Source: Arachnia propionica (GTDB taxonomy: Bacteria > Actinomycetota > Actinomycetes > Propionibacteriales > Propionibacteriaceae). Taken from it: a DNA stretch of 64,000 bases. A program made the position numbers and the translations under genes. The notes under the pieces were generated by a model. That model was not told the DNA's origin. It saw only the letters and a program-made list of their open reading frames with translations, and ran no database searches. Within the stretch, counting starts at the first letter, position 1. The number at the start of each line of letters is the position of its first letter. Shown here piece after piece: positions 35,862-43,954 of the stretch. The stretch spans positions 1 to 64,000 of the forward strand of contig NZ_RQYT01000002.1 of assembly GCF_003932785.1 (NCBI RefSeq), written 5' to 3'.

Positions 35862-37103
35862 TCAACCAGAGGTCCACACCACGGTCCCGAAGGGATCCGT
35901 GACCGTTGCCCGAGGCATGTTCGACAGATCCAGCTCGACCTCGAGGGACTGGGAACCGTCCTCCGAGGAGGTGCGGTACCGATAGCGTTCGTTCTCGACG
36001 ACGAGGGGCTGCGTCCGGGCGCGGAGCAACCATGGGTACCGTCGCCTCATCCCGATGAGTTCCTGATGTGCTCTCACCATGTCGTCCCCCAAGGAGGACA
36101 TGCCGTCGGGGGCCTCCGGGAAGCTGGGGCGGATCGCGTCATCGCCGCCGAGCCCTTCCTCCTTGACGCCGGTGCATCCCTGCTCGTCCCCGTAGTAGAT
36201 CGACGGGATGCCCCCGACCGTCATGAGGATGGCCAGGGCCAGCGCCGAGCCGTCCTGGCCGACCCTGGAGGCGATCCGAGTGACGTCGTGGTTGCCGATG
36301 AAGGTCTGCGGGACGAAGTGCTCCAGGAAGGTGTTGTGTCGTTGCAGGGACCAGTCGAGTTCGAAGAAGTTGCGATCGACGATGGACGACCAGATTGCCT
36401 TCCACAGTTCGTACTGGGTGACGGTGTCGACCCCGGACCGACTCACGAAGTCCGTGTAGTCACCGTGCAGGACCTCGCCCAGGAACCATGCGTCCGGGTA
36501 TTGGTCGCGCACGGGGGGCAGGACCTGGGCCCAGAACTCGGGTGCCACGGAGTAGGCCGCATCGAGCCGCCAGCCGTCGGCACCGCGTCCCAGCCAGTAC
36601 GTCATCACGGAGCGGACGTGGTCCCGGACGGCGGGGGAGGAATGATCGAAGCGGACGAGTGAGTCGTGACCCTCGAACACTCGGGGCGTGGGAGCTTCGG
36701 CCGTGCTCCTGTCGATGTCGAACAGCCGCCGGGTGGGATCGGGATCCGGTGAACGCAGTTCCGCCTCCACCCGGGGGTGTCCACGGCCGACATGGCTGAA
36801 CACCCCGTCGAGGACGAGGCGAAGGCCTCGGGCCCGGCACTGCGCCACCAGGTCGTCGAAATCCTCCAGGGTGCCGAGCCGCGGGTCGATGCCGAGGAGA
36901 TCGGTGGTGTCGTAGCCATGGGTCTCGGACGCGAAGATGGGGCCGAGAAGCAGGCCCGAGCACCCGAGGGCGATGGCGTGATCGAGCCAGGGGATCAGGC
37001 GCCGCAACCGTGGTCGTGGGGTGCCGTGGTCCTCACGGATGGGGGCGCCCGTGAAGCCCAGCGGGTAGACGTGCCACCAGATGGCGTGATCGATCCAGCC
37101 CAT
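35862..37103 (-). CDS. GH13 alpha-amylase family protein
   Basis: This glycoside hydrolase family 13 (beta/alpha)8-barrel has 413 residues from the ATG at 37103, preceded by GGAGG. Catalytic residues are readable: nucleophile Asp181 in GWRLDAAYS, acid/base Glu210 in WFLGEVLHG, and the transition-state Asp273 in IGNHDVTR. The conserved region I is DGVFSHVG. It has no signal peptide, so it should act inside the cell on short alpha-glucans or alpha-glucosides. Hydrolase or transglycosylase activity cannot be told. It diverges from a TetR regulator gene, with likely operators between. Confidence 0.9.
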   Translation of the reverse strand: MGWIDHAIWWHVYPLGFTGAPIREDHGTPRPRLRRLIPWLDHAIALGCSGLLLGPIFASETHGYDTTDLLGIDPRLGTLEDFDDLVAQCRARGLRLVLDGVFSHVGRGHPRVEAELRSPDPDPTRRLFDIDRSTAEAPTPRVFEGHDSLVRFDHSSPAVRDHVRSVMTYWLGRGADGWRLDAAYSVAPEFWAQVLPPVRDQYPDAWFLGEVLHGDYTDFVSRSGVDTVTQYELWKAIWSSIVDRNFFELDWSLQRHNTFLEHFVPQTFIGNHDVTRIASRVGQDGSALALAILMTVGGIPSIYYGDEQGCTGVKEEGLGGDDAIRPSFPEAPDGMSSLGDDMVRAHQELIGMRRRYPWLLRARTQPLVVENERYRYRTSSEDGSQSLEVELDLSNMPRATVTDPFGTVVWTSG

Positions 37104-37170
37104 CCCTGCCTCCGTTCCGGGGGGTACGACATCGAATGTAGCGCGCATCGCGACAACGATTCATGAACTT

Positions 37171-37201
37171 GGTTCAACAAGCCCTGTTGAAGTGGATTCA
37201 A
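37171..37201. promoter_or_regulatory. TTCAACA repeats, probable TetR-family operators
   Basis: The perfect dyad TTCAACA-AGCCC-TGTTGAA spans 37171-37189 and a further TTCAACA follows at 37195-37201. They lie in the 116-base gap between the divergent GH13 and TetR genes, just before the TetR start codon. Binding by that TetR protein, controlling itself and perhaps the GH13 gene, is inferred. Confidence 0.6.
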
Positions 37202-37219
37202 CAAGGCTACAGTGAGGCC

Positions 37220-37870
37220 ATGAGCCCACCTGACAAGGAGGGGCGTCGGAGACTCCGGCCCGACGCGCGGCGAGCGACGATTCTCGCCGCGGCGAGGGAA
37301 CTCTTCCTTCAACGTCCCTACCGTGACGTCACCATTGCCGCCGTGGCCCAGGCGGCGCAGAGTTCGACGGGTCTGGTCTACCGATACCACGAGAGCAAGG
37401 AATCGTTGTACGCCGAGCTCATGCTGGAGTCCGTGATCGATCTCATGGCCCGTCACGTGGCGGCACAACGTGCCACACCGCCCGGAGCCGGCCCGGGAGT
37501 GCTGGTTCGGGTGGCTCTCGAGGTTCACTTCGACCATGTGGCCTCCCGCTCGGGAGCGTGGATGTCGCCCCACTGGAGTCAGGCTGAGGAACCGCCCATG
37601 ATGCGTCGGCTTCGGGACGAACTGCGGGAGCGGTATGCCTCAGGCCTGGTCCGGCTGATCGGTGGGGTCAACGGGCGACGGGAGGAGTACGCGGTCTGGG
37701 GTTGGCTGGGGCAGGTCGAGGCAGCAGGTCATCGGTGGTTGGAACTCGGGTGTCCCGCATCCGATCGGGAACCCCTCATGAGTTCCCTGCTCCAGGGGCT
37801 CGCTGGCGCCCTCGGGGGTGCGTGGTCCCGTTCGGAACGTCCGGCACAATGGCGTCATGCAGCTGGGTGA
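37220..37870 (+). CDS. TetR-family transcriptional regulator
   Basis: It has 216 residues from the ATG at 37220, which follows GTGAGG. The longer in-frame start would place the operator repeats inside the gene. The N-terminal helix-turn-helix is visible (ATILAAARELFLQRPYRDVTIAAVAQAAQSSTGLVYRY split over residues about 19-56), followed by a variable ligand domain. It diverges from the GH13 gene and overlaps the YqgE gene by 14 bases. Ligand unknown. Confidence 0.88.
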   Translation: MSPPDKEGRRRLRPDARRATILAAARELFLQRPYRDVTIAAVAQAAQSSTGLVYRYHESKESLYAELMLESVIDLMARHVAAQRATPPGAGPGVLVRVALEVHFDHVASRSGAWMSPHWSQAEEPPMMRRLRDELRERYASGLVRLIGGVNGRREEYAVWGWLGQVEAAGHRWLELGCPASDREPLMSSLLQGLAGALGGAWSRSERPAQWRHAAG

Positions 37871-38417
37871 GCCACGAGCGGGACAATTGCTCATCTCCCG
37901 GGATCCGGGGGATGGCAGTTATTTCGACCGGAGTGTGGTCCTGCTCCTCGATCATGACGACGAGGGCTCCATCGGAGTCTGCCTCCACCAGCCGGTCACC
38001 CGAAGACTTCCCGAGACCCTGGAGCAGCTACGCCCTCTGCTGACACCGCCGGCTGATCCCTTCGAGGGCGGTCCCGTGAATGAGGATGCCGTCGTGGGGT
38101 TGGCCCAGCTGCGCAGTCCCGGATCCCGTCCACCCGGATGGAGTCCGTTGTTCGACGACATCGGGACGGTGGAGTTGGGGAACCGTGCCGAGGACATCGA
38201 CGGCCACTTCTCCCACCTCCGGCTCTTCGTCGGCCTTTCGGGGTGGGGCCCCGGCCAGCTCGTCTCCGAACTCCTTCGCGGGTCATGGTTCCGCACGAGG
38301 GCCACGCCGGAGGAGATCTTCGCCACGCCTGACCGGTTGTGGCAGCGGGTCCTCAGGCGGTGTGGGGGTGAGTGGGGATTGTGGTCCACCTGGACCCCTG
38401 AGCCGGGGCTGAACTGA
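37857..38417 (+). CDS. YqgE/AlgH family protein
   Basis: It has 186 residues from the ATG at 37857. The family opening GQLLISRDPGDGSYFDRSVVLLLDHDDEGSIGVCLHQP and later VGLSGWGPGQLVSELLRGSWF are clear. The fold is known structurally but the cellular role is not firmly established. It overlaps the TetR gene and lies 52 bases before mtrA, so it may share a transcript with either. Confidence 0.92.
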   Translation: MQLGEPRAGQLLISRDPGDGSYFDRSVVLLLDHDDEGSIGVCLHQPVTRRLPETLEQLRPLLTPPADPFEGGPVNEDAVVGLAQLRSPGSRPPGWSPLFDDIGTVELGNRAEDIDGHFSHLRLFVGLSGWGPGQLVSELLRGSWFRTRATPEEIFATPDRLWQRVLRRCGGEWGLWSTWTPEPGLN

Positions 38418-38469
38418 TTCCGACGGATACGCCCTACCATGGACCACAGGTTTGAGCAGGAGGTGGAAG

Positions 38470-39174
38470 TTGGCCGAGGCACGGAGCCGTAACCTGATCC
38501 TCATTGTCGATGATGACGCTGCGTTGTCCGAGATGCTGCAGATCGTCCTGAGGCAGGAGGGGTTCGACACCGTCCACTGTGGCACCGGATCCGGGGCGCT
38601 GGCCGCCATGCGTGAGTCGCGTCCCGACCTCGTCCTGCTGGACCTGATGCTCCCCGGCCGGGACGGTGTGAGCGTGTGTCGGGACATGCGGGCCGAGTCG
38701 GGGGTTCCCATCGTCATGCTCACGGCGAAATCGGAGACCGACGACGTCGTCGCGGGTCTGCAGGCCGGTGCCGATGACTACGTCGCGAAGCCCTTCAAGG
38801 CCAAGGAACTGCTGGCCCGCATCCGCACCAGGCTCCGTCGGGTGACCGCGGACCCCGGGGCCGACCAGCTGACCATCGGCGACCTGGTGATCTCCACGTC
38901 GGCACACACCGTCAAGCGGGGCTCCGCGACGCTTCCCCTCACCCCGCTGGAGTTCGACCTGCTCCTGGCCCTCGCGAAACGCCCCACGCAGGTCTTCACG
39001 AGGGAGGCCCTTCTCGACGAGGTCTGGGGCTACCGGAATGCGGCCGACACCCGGTTGGTGAACGTCCACGTTCAGCGGTTGAGGTCCAAGGTGGAGAAGG
39101 ATCCCGAGCATCCGGAGATCGTGGTGACCGTTCGAGGTATCGGGTATCGGGCCGGTGAACCCCAACAGTGGTGA
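38470..39174 (+). CDS. mtrA: Response regulator MtrA
   Basis: This OmpR-type two-component regulator of cell wall and division genes has 234 residues. The receiver domain has the acidic pocket VDDDA, phospho-acceptor Asp58 in LVLLDLMLPG, and Lys in AKPF. The C-terminal winged helix contains RLVNVHVQRLRSKVE. The start is a TTG at 38470, chosen because AGGAGG lies 6 bases upstream, and no ATG or GTG fits. It overlaps mtrB by 20 bases in the conserved mtrA-mtrB-lpqB order. Confidence 0.94.
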   Translation: MAEARSRNLILIVDDDAALSEMLQIVLRQEGFDTVHCGTGSGALAAMRESRPDLVLLDLMLPGRDGVSVCRDMRAESGVPIVMLTAKSETDDVVAGLQAGADDYVAKPFKAKELLARIRTRLRRVTADPGADQLTIGDLVISTSAHTVKRGSATLPLTPLEFDLLLALAKRPTQVFTREALLDEVWGYRNAADTRLVNVHVQRLRSKVEKDPEHPEIVVTVRGIGYRAGEPQQW

Positions 39175-40717
39175 GGGCGGGCTCCGGCGGTTGATCCGGT
39201 TCTGGTGGAGTTCCCTGCCGCTGCGGGTGCTCGCCACCACCTTCGTCGCCTCCTGCGTCATCCTGGTGCTCGCAGGGCTGCTCCTGACCCAGCAGACCGC
39301 GACGGGCATCGTCGACGCCAAGCGCGCCTCGGCCGTGCGGGAGGCGGCCGGAATGCAGCGGTTCATGCAGGAGCAGTTGATGCTGCCCGAGATGCGAGGG
39401 GTCGCCACCTACGAACAGCTCAGCCGACTCGCGGAACTGGCGGGAGCGCAGGCGGGGCAGTTCCAGGTGATCATCCAGGGGCCCGCATCCCGGGTGTACT
39501 CGGCCACGGGGATCCTGTACGAGTCGATCCCCGTGGAGATGGCGGAACGGGTCCGGACCGCTGATGGAATGTTCATCGTGCCCACGAGGCTGCGTGCGAC
39601 GTCGGCGGCTCTACAGGGACAGCCGGGCATCATCGTCGGATCGGCTCTGCTGTCCCCGGTGGGGGAGCGGTTCCCCGTGTTCTACGTGTTCCCGATGACC
39701 AGCGAGGTGGCGACCCTCGTGGACGTCCAACGCGCGGTGGTCTCCACGGGGGCCGCCCTGCTCATCGGGCTGACGGCCATCGCCTACCTCGTCACCCTGC
39801 AGGTGGTGCGCCCCGTACGGAAGGCGAGCCGCACCGCACTGCGGCTGGCCTCCGGGCAACTCGATGAGCGAATGACCGTTCGGGGCAGCGACGATCTCGC
39901 CTCACTGGCCGTGTCGATGAACACCATGGCCTCGGATCTGCAGCAACGCATCCGGGAGCTGGAACACCTCTCCGCCGTGCAACGGCGATTCGTCAGTGAC
40001 GTCAGCCACGAACTCCGCACGCCCATGACCACGATCAAGATGGCATCGGACCTGCTCTACGAGGGACGCCAGGACCTGGGGCCACAGGACGCCCGCACCG
40101 TGGAGCTCATGGCCTCCGAGATCGAGCGATTCTCCGACATGCTCGCCGATCTGTTGGAGATCTCCCGCATCGATGCAGGCGTTGCGGTACTCGACCTGGA
40201 GGACACGGACCTCGACGCATTGGTCCACTCCGAGATCGACGCCCAGCGGAGTTTCGCCACCAGCCAGGGCAGCGTCGTACGGTTCCACGGTGCCGACGAT
40301 GCCCGCGCCGAGGTGGACCCCCGACGCATCAGCCGGATCCTGAGGAACCTCCTCACCAACGCCATCGACCACGGGGAGGGCAACCCCATCGACGTGACCG
40401 TCGCGGCTGACGACGAGGCGGTTGCAGTGACCGTTCGGGACCGTGGGGTGGGGTTCGAGGCCAACGACTCGGCGCGGGTCTTCGATCGTTTCTGGCGGGC
40501 GGATCCGGCGCGGGCCCGGCGGGCGGGAGGGACCGGACTGGGACTGGCCATCTCGCTGGAGGATGCCCGGCTCCACTCGGGTTGGTTGTCGGCGTGGGGC
40601 AGGCCGGGGCGGGGCGCCCAGTTCCGTCTCACCCTGCCCCGCCGTCAGGGCACCGTGTTGACGAGTTCCCCGCTGCCGATCATCCCGGTCGATGTCGATC
40701 CCCGGAAGGAACCGTGA
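39155..40717 (+). CDS. mtrB: Sensor histidine kinase MtrB
   Basis: It has 520 residues. Membrane helices flank an extracytoplasmic sensor (helix 1 about 22-45, helix 2 about 190-212), followed by HAMP, a dimerisation domain with the phospho-His in DVSHELRTPM (about residue 285), and an ATPase domain with N box LLTNAIDHG and G boxes DRGVGF and GGTGLGLAI. Start is GTG within the end of mtrA. It phosphorylates MtrA. Its stop overlaps the lpqB start by one base. Confidence 0.95.
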   Translation: MNPNSGEGGLRRLIRFWWSSLPLRVLATTFVASCVILVLAGLLLTQQTATGIVDAKRASAVREAAGMQRFMQEQLMLPEMRGVATYEQLSRLAELAGAQAGQFQVIIQGPASRVYSATGILYESIPVEMAERVRTADGMFIVPTRLRATSAALQGQPGIIVGSALLSPVGERFPVFYVFPMTSEVATLVDVQRAVVSTGAALLIGLTAIAYLVTLQVVRPVRKASRTALRLASGQLDERMTVRGSDDLASLAVSMNTMASDLQQRIRELEHLSAVQRRFVSDVSHELRTPMTTIKMASDLLYEGRQDLGPQDARTVELMASEIERFSDMLADLLEISRIDAGVAVLDLEDTDLDALVHSEIDAQRSFATSQGSVVRFHGADDARAEVDPRRISRILRNLLTNAIDHGEGNPIDVTVAADDEAVAVTVRDRGVGFEANDSARVFDRFWRADPARARRAGGTGLGLAISLEDARLHSGWLSAWGRPGRGAQFRLTLPRRQGTVLTSSPLPIIPVDVDPRKEP

Positions 40718-42408
40718 TGCGGGCACTGCGAACCATGGCATTCCTGCTCGCCGTGCTCCTGGCGGCGTGCAGCGAACTCCCCACGAGCGGACCCATCGTC
40801 GAGGTGAGTGTGAACAGTCAGGGCAGGGGCGTCCAGATCGCTCCCGAACCCCCCGCCGAGGGAATGGCCCCGGCCCGCGTGGTCGAGGGGTTCCTCCAGG
40901 CCATGTCGGATCCGACGGGTGGCTACTCGGTGGCACGGCAGTACCTCACCGCGGAGGCGGCGGAGGGTTGGCAACCCGACCTGGCCACCGTCATCTATGA
41001 CGGCGCCCTGAGCGAGGTCGACGGGAACCAGATCCTCGAAGGGACGACTCAAGGGATCCTCGATCAGGAGGGGCGGTTCACGGTGGAGCGCCTGCCGCTC
41101 ACCCATGACTTCCAGATCGTTGAGGAGGACGGGGAGTGGCGGATCGGGGCCGCGCCGCGCGGGATCCTGCTCTCCCGCTACATCTTCGAACGCTCCTACG
41201 CGCTCGTGAAGTCCTACTTCGTGGCGAGACAAGGGCAATCCGTCATCGCCGATGTCCTGCACATCCCGACGGTTTCCCTCACCCCGGAACGCGTGCTGCG
41301 CGCCCAGTTCGCAGGCCCGTCCAAGAGGACCGGCCTCATCACCCGTTCGGCGATTCCGGACGGGGTGCAACTCGGGCCGGGTGGGGCGACGATCGATGCC
41401 GAGGGCACGGTGCTGGTGGACCTGACGGGTCTGCCCGCCGAACTCCCGGACCAGGAGCGTCGCGAACTCGGGGCCCAGCTGCTGTGGTCGCTGGCCTCCA
41501 TCCCGCGGGTCACGGGGTTGAGGGTGACCTCTGACGGAGCCCCGTGGGTGATTCCCGGCCAGAATGCGCGTCGAGTGCTGGAACTGTCGTCGCAGCAGGG
41601 ATACCAGCCTCTGTCCCGAGCCAGTGCGGTCGATCTGTTCGGGGTCAGGGAGACCCGGCTCGGACGACTGAGCCCGGAGCAGAACTTCATCCCCCTCAAC
41701 GGCGACGGTCAACCGCTCGACATGGCAGCCGTCTCCCTCGACGGGGCCACCACCGCCTACGTCTCCTCGGAGACCGGCGTGGTGCGGATCGGGCCGGCCG
41801 CGGGGACACTCAGCACCGTCGACAGCACGGTGCGGCAGGCGAGGGCCGCCCAGTTCGCCGCGGGACGACTGTGGCTGCTCGGTGTGGACGCCACCGGCGT
41901 GCAACGACTGGTCACCCTGTCCGCCCAGGGTGAGGTGGTGGAGGTGGGGCTCCAGGACCTGCCGGGAGCGGTGGTCGACTTCGCCGTCGACCCCTCCGGC
42001 ACCAGGGTGGGGGTCATCGTGGATGTGGCCGGGGCGCGGCAGTTCGGTCTGGCCATGGTGGACGAGACGCCGCGTTTCGTCTCCTTCGAGGAGTTGCGTC
42101 CCGTCACCGAGTCCCGCGAGGCGCTCTCCGACGCCGGTTCACTCGACTGGACCAGTGAGATCGACCTGGCTCTCATCGGGCGTTCTGGCGCCGGGATGTC
42201 GGTGTTCATCGTCCGCAGCGACGGCTCCTCCGTGACCGACATCGGACCCAGCCACGGGGAGGAGCCGGTGCAGTTGACGGCCCTTCCCCGTCCCGGAGGC
42301 GACTCCGTTGCGGTTCGTCATGCCGGCGGGGACGTCCTGGTCTACTCCGCCCATCGTGCCTGGCAGCGGGCCAACGCTGCCTTCGACTGGATCAGCTACC
42401 CCGGCTGA
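40717..42408 (+). CDS. lpqB: Lipoprotein LpqB, modulator of MtrAB
   Basis: This lipoprotein has 563 residues. The signal ends in VLLAAC with Cys18 as lipid site, then SELPTSGPIVEV. An N-terminal GerMN-like domain (about 130-250) and a C-terminal beta-propeller-like region follow. In mycobacteria and Streptomyces it binds the MtrB sensor domain. The gene begins at the last base of the mtrB stop, indicating translational coupling. Confidence 0.93.
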   Translation: MRALRTMAFLLAVLLAACSELPTSGPIVEVSVNSQGRGVQIAPEPPAEGMAPARVVEGFLQAMSDPTGGYSVARQYLTAEAAEGWQPDLATVIYDGALSEVDGNQILEGTTQGILDQEGRFTVERLPLTHDFQIVEEDGEWRIGAAPRGILLSRYIFERSYALVKSYFVARQGQSVIADVLHIPTVSLTPERVLRAQFAGPSKRTGLITRSAIPDGVQLGPGGATIDAEGTVLVDLTGLPAELPDQERRELGAQLLWSLASIPRVTGLRVTSDGAPWVIPGQNARRVLELSSQQGYQPLSRASAVDLFGVRETRLGRLSPEQNFIPLNGDGQPLDMAAVSLDGATTAYVSSETGVVRIGPAAGTLSTVDSTVRQARAAQFAAGRLWLLGVDATGVQRLVTLSAQGEVVEVGLQDLPGAVVDFAVDPSGTRVGVIVDVAGARQFGLAMVDETPRFVSFEELRPVTESREALSDAGSLDWTSEIDLALIGRSGAGMSVFIVRSDGSSVTDIGPSHGEEPVQLTALPRPGGDSVAVRHAGGDVLVYSAHRAWQRANAAFDWISYPG

Positions 42409-42474
42409 GTCCGTCGACGGGGTCCGGGCTGTGGAGAAGCGTCCTGAGGGTCGGGGGACGCCCATGATGCCGGT

Positions 42475-43110
42475 GTGGGTTTCATCGATGCCGCCGCTGA
42501 CCTGCTCCTCGGGTCCCGGTGTCCCGGTTGCGGTGGCCCCGGCCTCGGGGTGTGCCGCGGCTGCACCGTGGCACTGCGGGGGAGGGAGCCGCACCGGGTC
42601 CGTCGGGCGGGCCTTCATGTCGATGTGGTTGCCGCAGCACCCTACAGGCCGTTGCTCAGCCACATCATCCCGAGCTTCAAGGACGACGGGGCCTGGGGAC
42701 TGGGCCCTTTCCTCTCGCTCCTGCTGGCCACCGCGATCACTCACCTGGAGCCCCCACCGCAGGCCCTCGTGGTGCCGGTGGCCACGTCACCCAGCTCGGT
42801 GCGACGCCGTGGGTTCGACCATGGCCTGCACCTGGCCAGGGGAGCCGCGCGTCGCCTCGGCCAGGAACACCGTCGTCTCCTGCGTCGTTCGCGCGGCGGG
42901 CTGGCGCAACGTGGTCTCGGGAGACTCGCGCGACTCGAACTCACCTCGGAGACGTTCCGGGCCCGGTTCACCGATCGGCCGGTCATCCTGGTCGATGACG
43001 TCGTGACGACGGGGGCCACGCTCAACGGCGCCTGCGAAGCACTGCGTCGATGCGGGGTCCACGTCTGGGGTGCAGCGGTCATCGCGGATGCGAACACGGT
43101 TGTCAGTTGA
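42475..43110 (+). CDS. ComF-family phosphoribosyltransferase-like protein
   Basis: It has 211 residues. The N-terminal zinc-finger-like part has CPGCGGPGLGVCRGC (four Cys). The C-terminal phosphoribosyltransferase fold has the PRPP loop VILVDDVVTTGATL. Related ComF proteins in naturally competent bacteria help DNA uptake, but in Actinobacteria without competence the role is unclear. The GTG at 42475 lies 66 bases after lpqB, an arrangement common in Actinobacteria. Confidence 0.88.
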   Translation: MGFIDAAADLLLGSRCPGCGGPGLGVCRGCTVALRGREPHRVRRAGLHVDVVAAAPYRPLLSHIIPSFKDDGAWGLGPFLSLLLATAITHLEPPPQALVVPVATSPSSVRRRGFDHGLHLARGAARRLGQEHRRLLRRSRGGLAQRGLGRLARLELTSETFRARFTDRPVILVDDVVTTGATLNGACEALRRCGVHVWGAAVIADANTVVS

Positions 43111-43233
43111 CGGGAATCTCCGTGTCACCCCCGCTCGGAGGAGTACGCTCGAGGACATGGAAGACGTCAGCATCGACCGGCCGAAAGGCGGGTTCGGGCT
43201 GGCGTCCGGCTTTTGGGGACCCCAGGAGGAAGC

Positions 43234-43836
43234 ATGGACATTGTCGTCAGCGGCAGGCACTGCACTGTTGGCCCGGATCTGAAGGAACTCGTCCACGAAC
43301 GCATCGCGACGGTGGAGCGACTCCGGGATCGGGTGATCCGCGTGGAGGTGGAGTTCTCAGCCTCCGAGGCACGCAACCCCTCCGATGCCATCGAGGTGCA
43401 GATCACACTGCGGAGCAAGGGGCCCGTGGTCCGGGCGGAATCCAAGGCCAACGACAAGACGTTGGCGTTCGAGCAGGCCTTCGACCGTCTCAAGGTCCAA
43501 CTCCGGAAGGCCGCGGACCGACGGAAGACCCACCGTGGACTGCGCACCGCCATCGTCGAGGACCCGACTCCTGTCACAGTCGTGGAGGAGGAGGCCGAGC
43601 CGGAGGTCTCGCGCCGCGAGGTGGCGGGACTCGTCGTCGACGGCGACGGGCCGCTCGTGGTGCGGGTGAAGGAGTTCGAATCGGCGCCGCTCACGTTGGC
43701 CCAGGCATTGGACGAGATGGAACTGGTCGGGCACGACTTCTTCCTCTACCAGGACGCCGAGACGGGAAGGCCCTCGGTGGTCTACCGGAGGAAGGCCTAC
43801 AACTACGGGGTGATGCACCTGAACGTGACGAAGTGA
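43234..43836 (+). CDS. hpf: Ribosome hibernation-promoting factor, long form
   Basis: It has 200 residues from the ATG at 43234 after CCAGGAGG. The N-terminal domain (MDIVVSGRHCTVGPDLKELVHERI..) binds the decoding region of idle ribosomes. The C-terminal domain (PLTLAQALDEMELVGHDFFLYQDAETG..VVYRRKAYNYGVMHL) dimerises and joins two 70S particles. Length identifies the long HPF. It is followed by a strong terminator before secA. Confidence 0.95.
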   Translation: MDIVVSGRHCTVGPDLKELVHERIATVERLRDRVIRVEVEFSASEARNPSDAIEVQITLRSKGPVVRAESKANDKTLAFEQAFDRLKVQLRKAADRRKTHRGLRTAIVEDPTPVTVVEEEAEPEVSRREVAGLVVDGDGPLVVRVKEFESAPLTLAQALDEMELVGHDFFLYQDAETGRPSVVYRRKAYNYGVMHLNVTK

Positions 43837-43843
43837 TCGACGC

Positions 43844-43872
43844 ACGGCGGGCCGGGGTTCCCGGCCCGCCGT
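43844..43872 (+). terminator. Stem-loop terminator after hpf
   Basis: ACGGCGGGCCGGG (43844-43856) pairs perfectly with CCCGGCCCGCCGT (43860-43872) around GTT, and is followed by TGCTTT. It is one of the strongest hairpins in the window. Confidence 0.85.
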
Positions 43873-43954
43873 TGCTTTGAGGTGACGGGGAGGCTGGCTA
43901 GGATTGTGCCCGGTGCGCCGTTGGCCACACTCGTCTTCCTGAAGGAACATTGCC

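Noticed and set aside
35691-36662. Plus-strand frame of 323 residues opposite the GH13 gene
   Set aside because: It starts inside the tmRNA and has no family features. GH13 catalytic motifs are on the minus strand.
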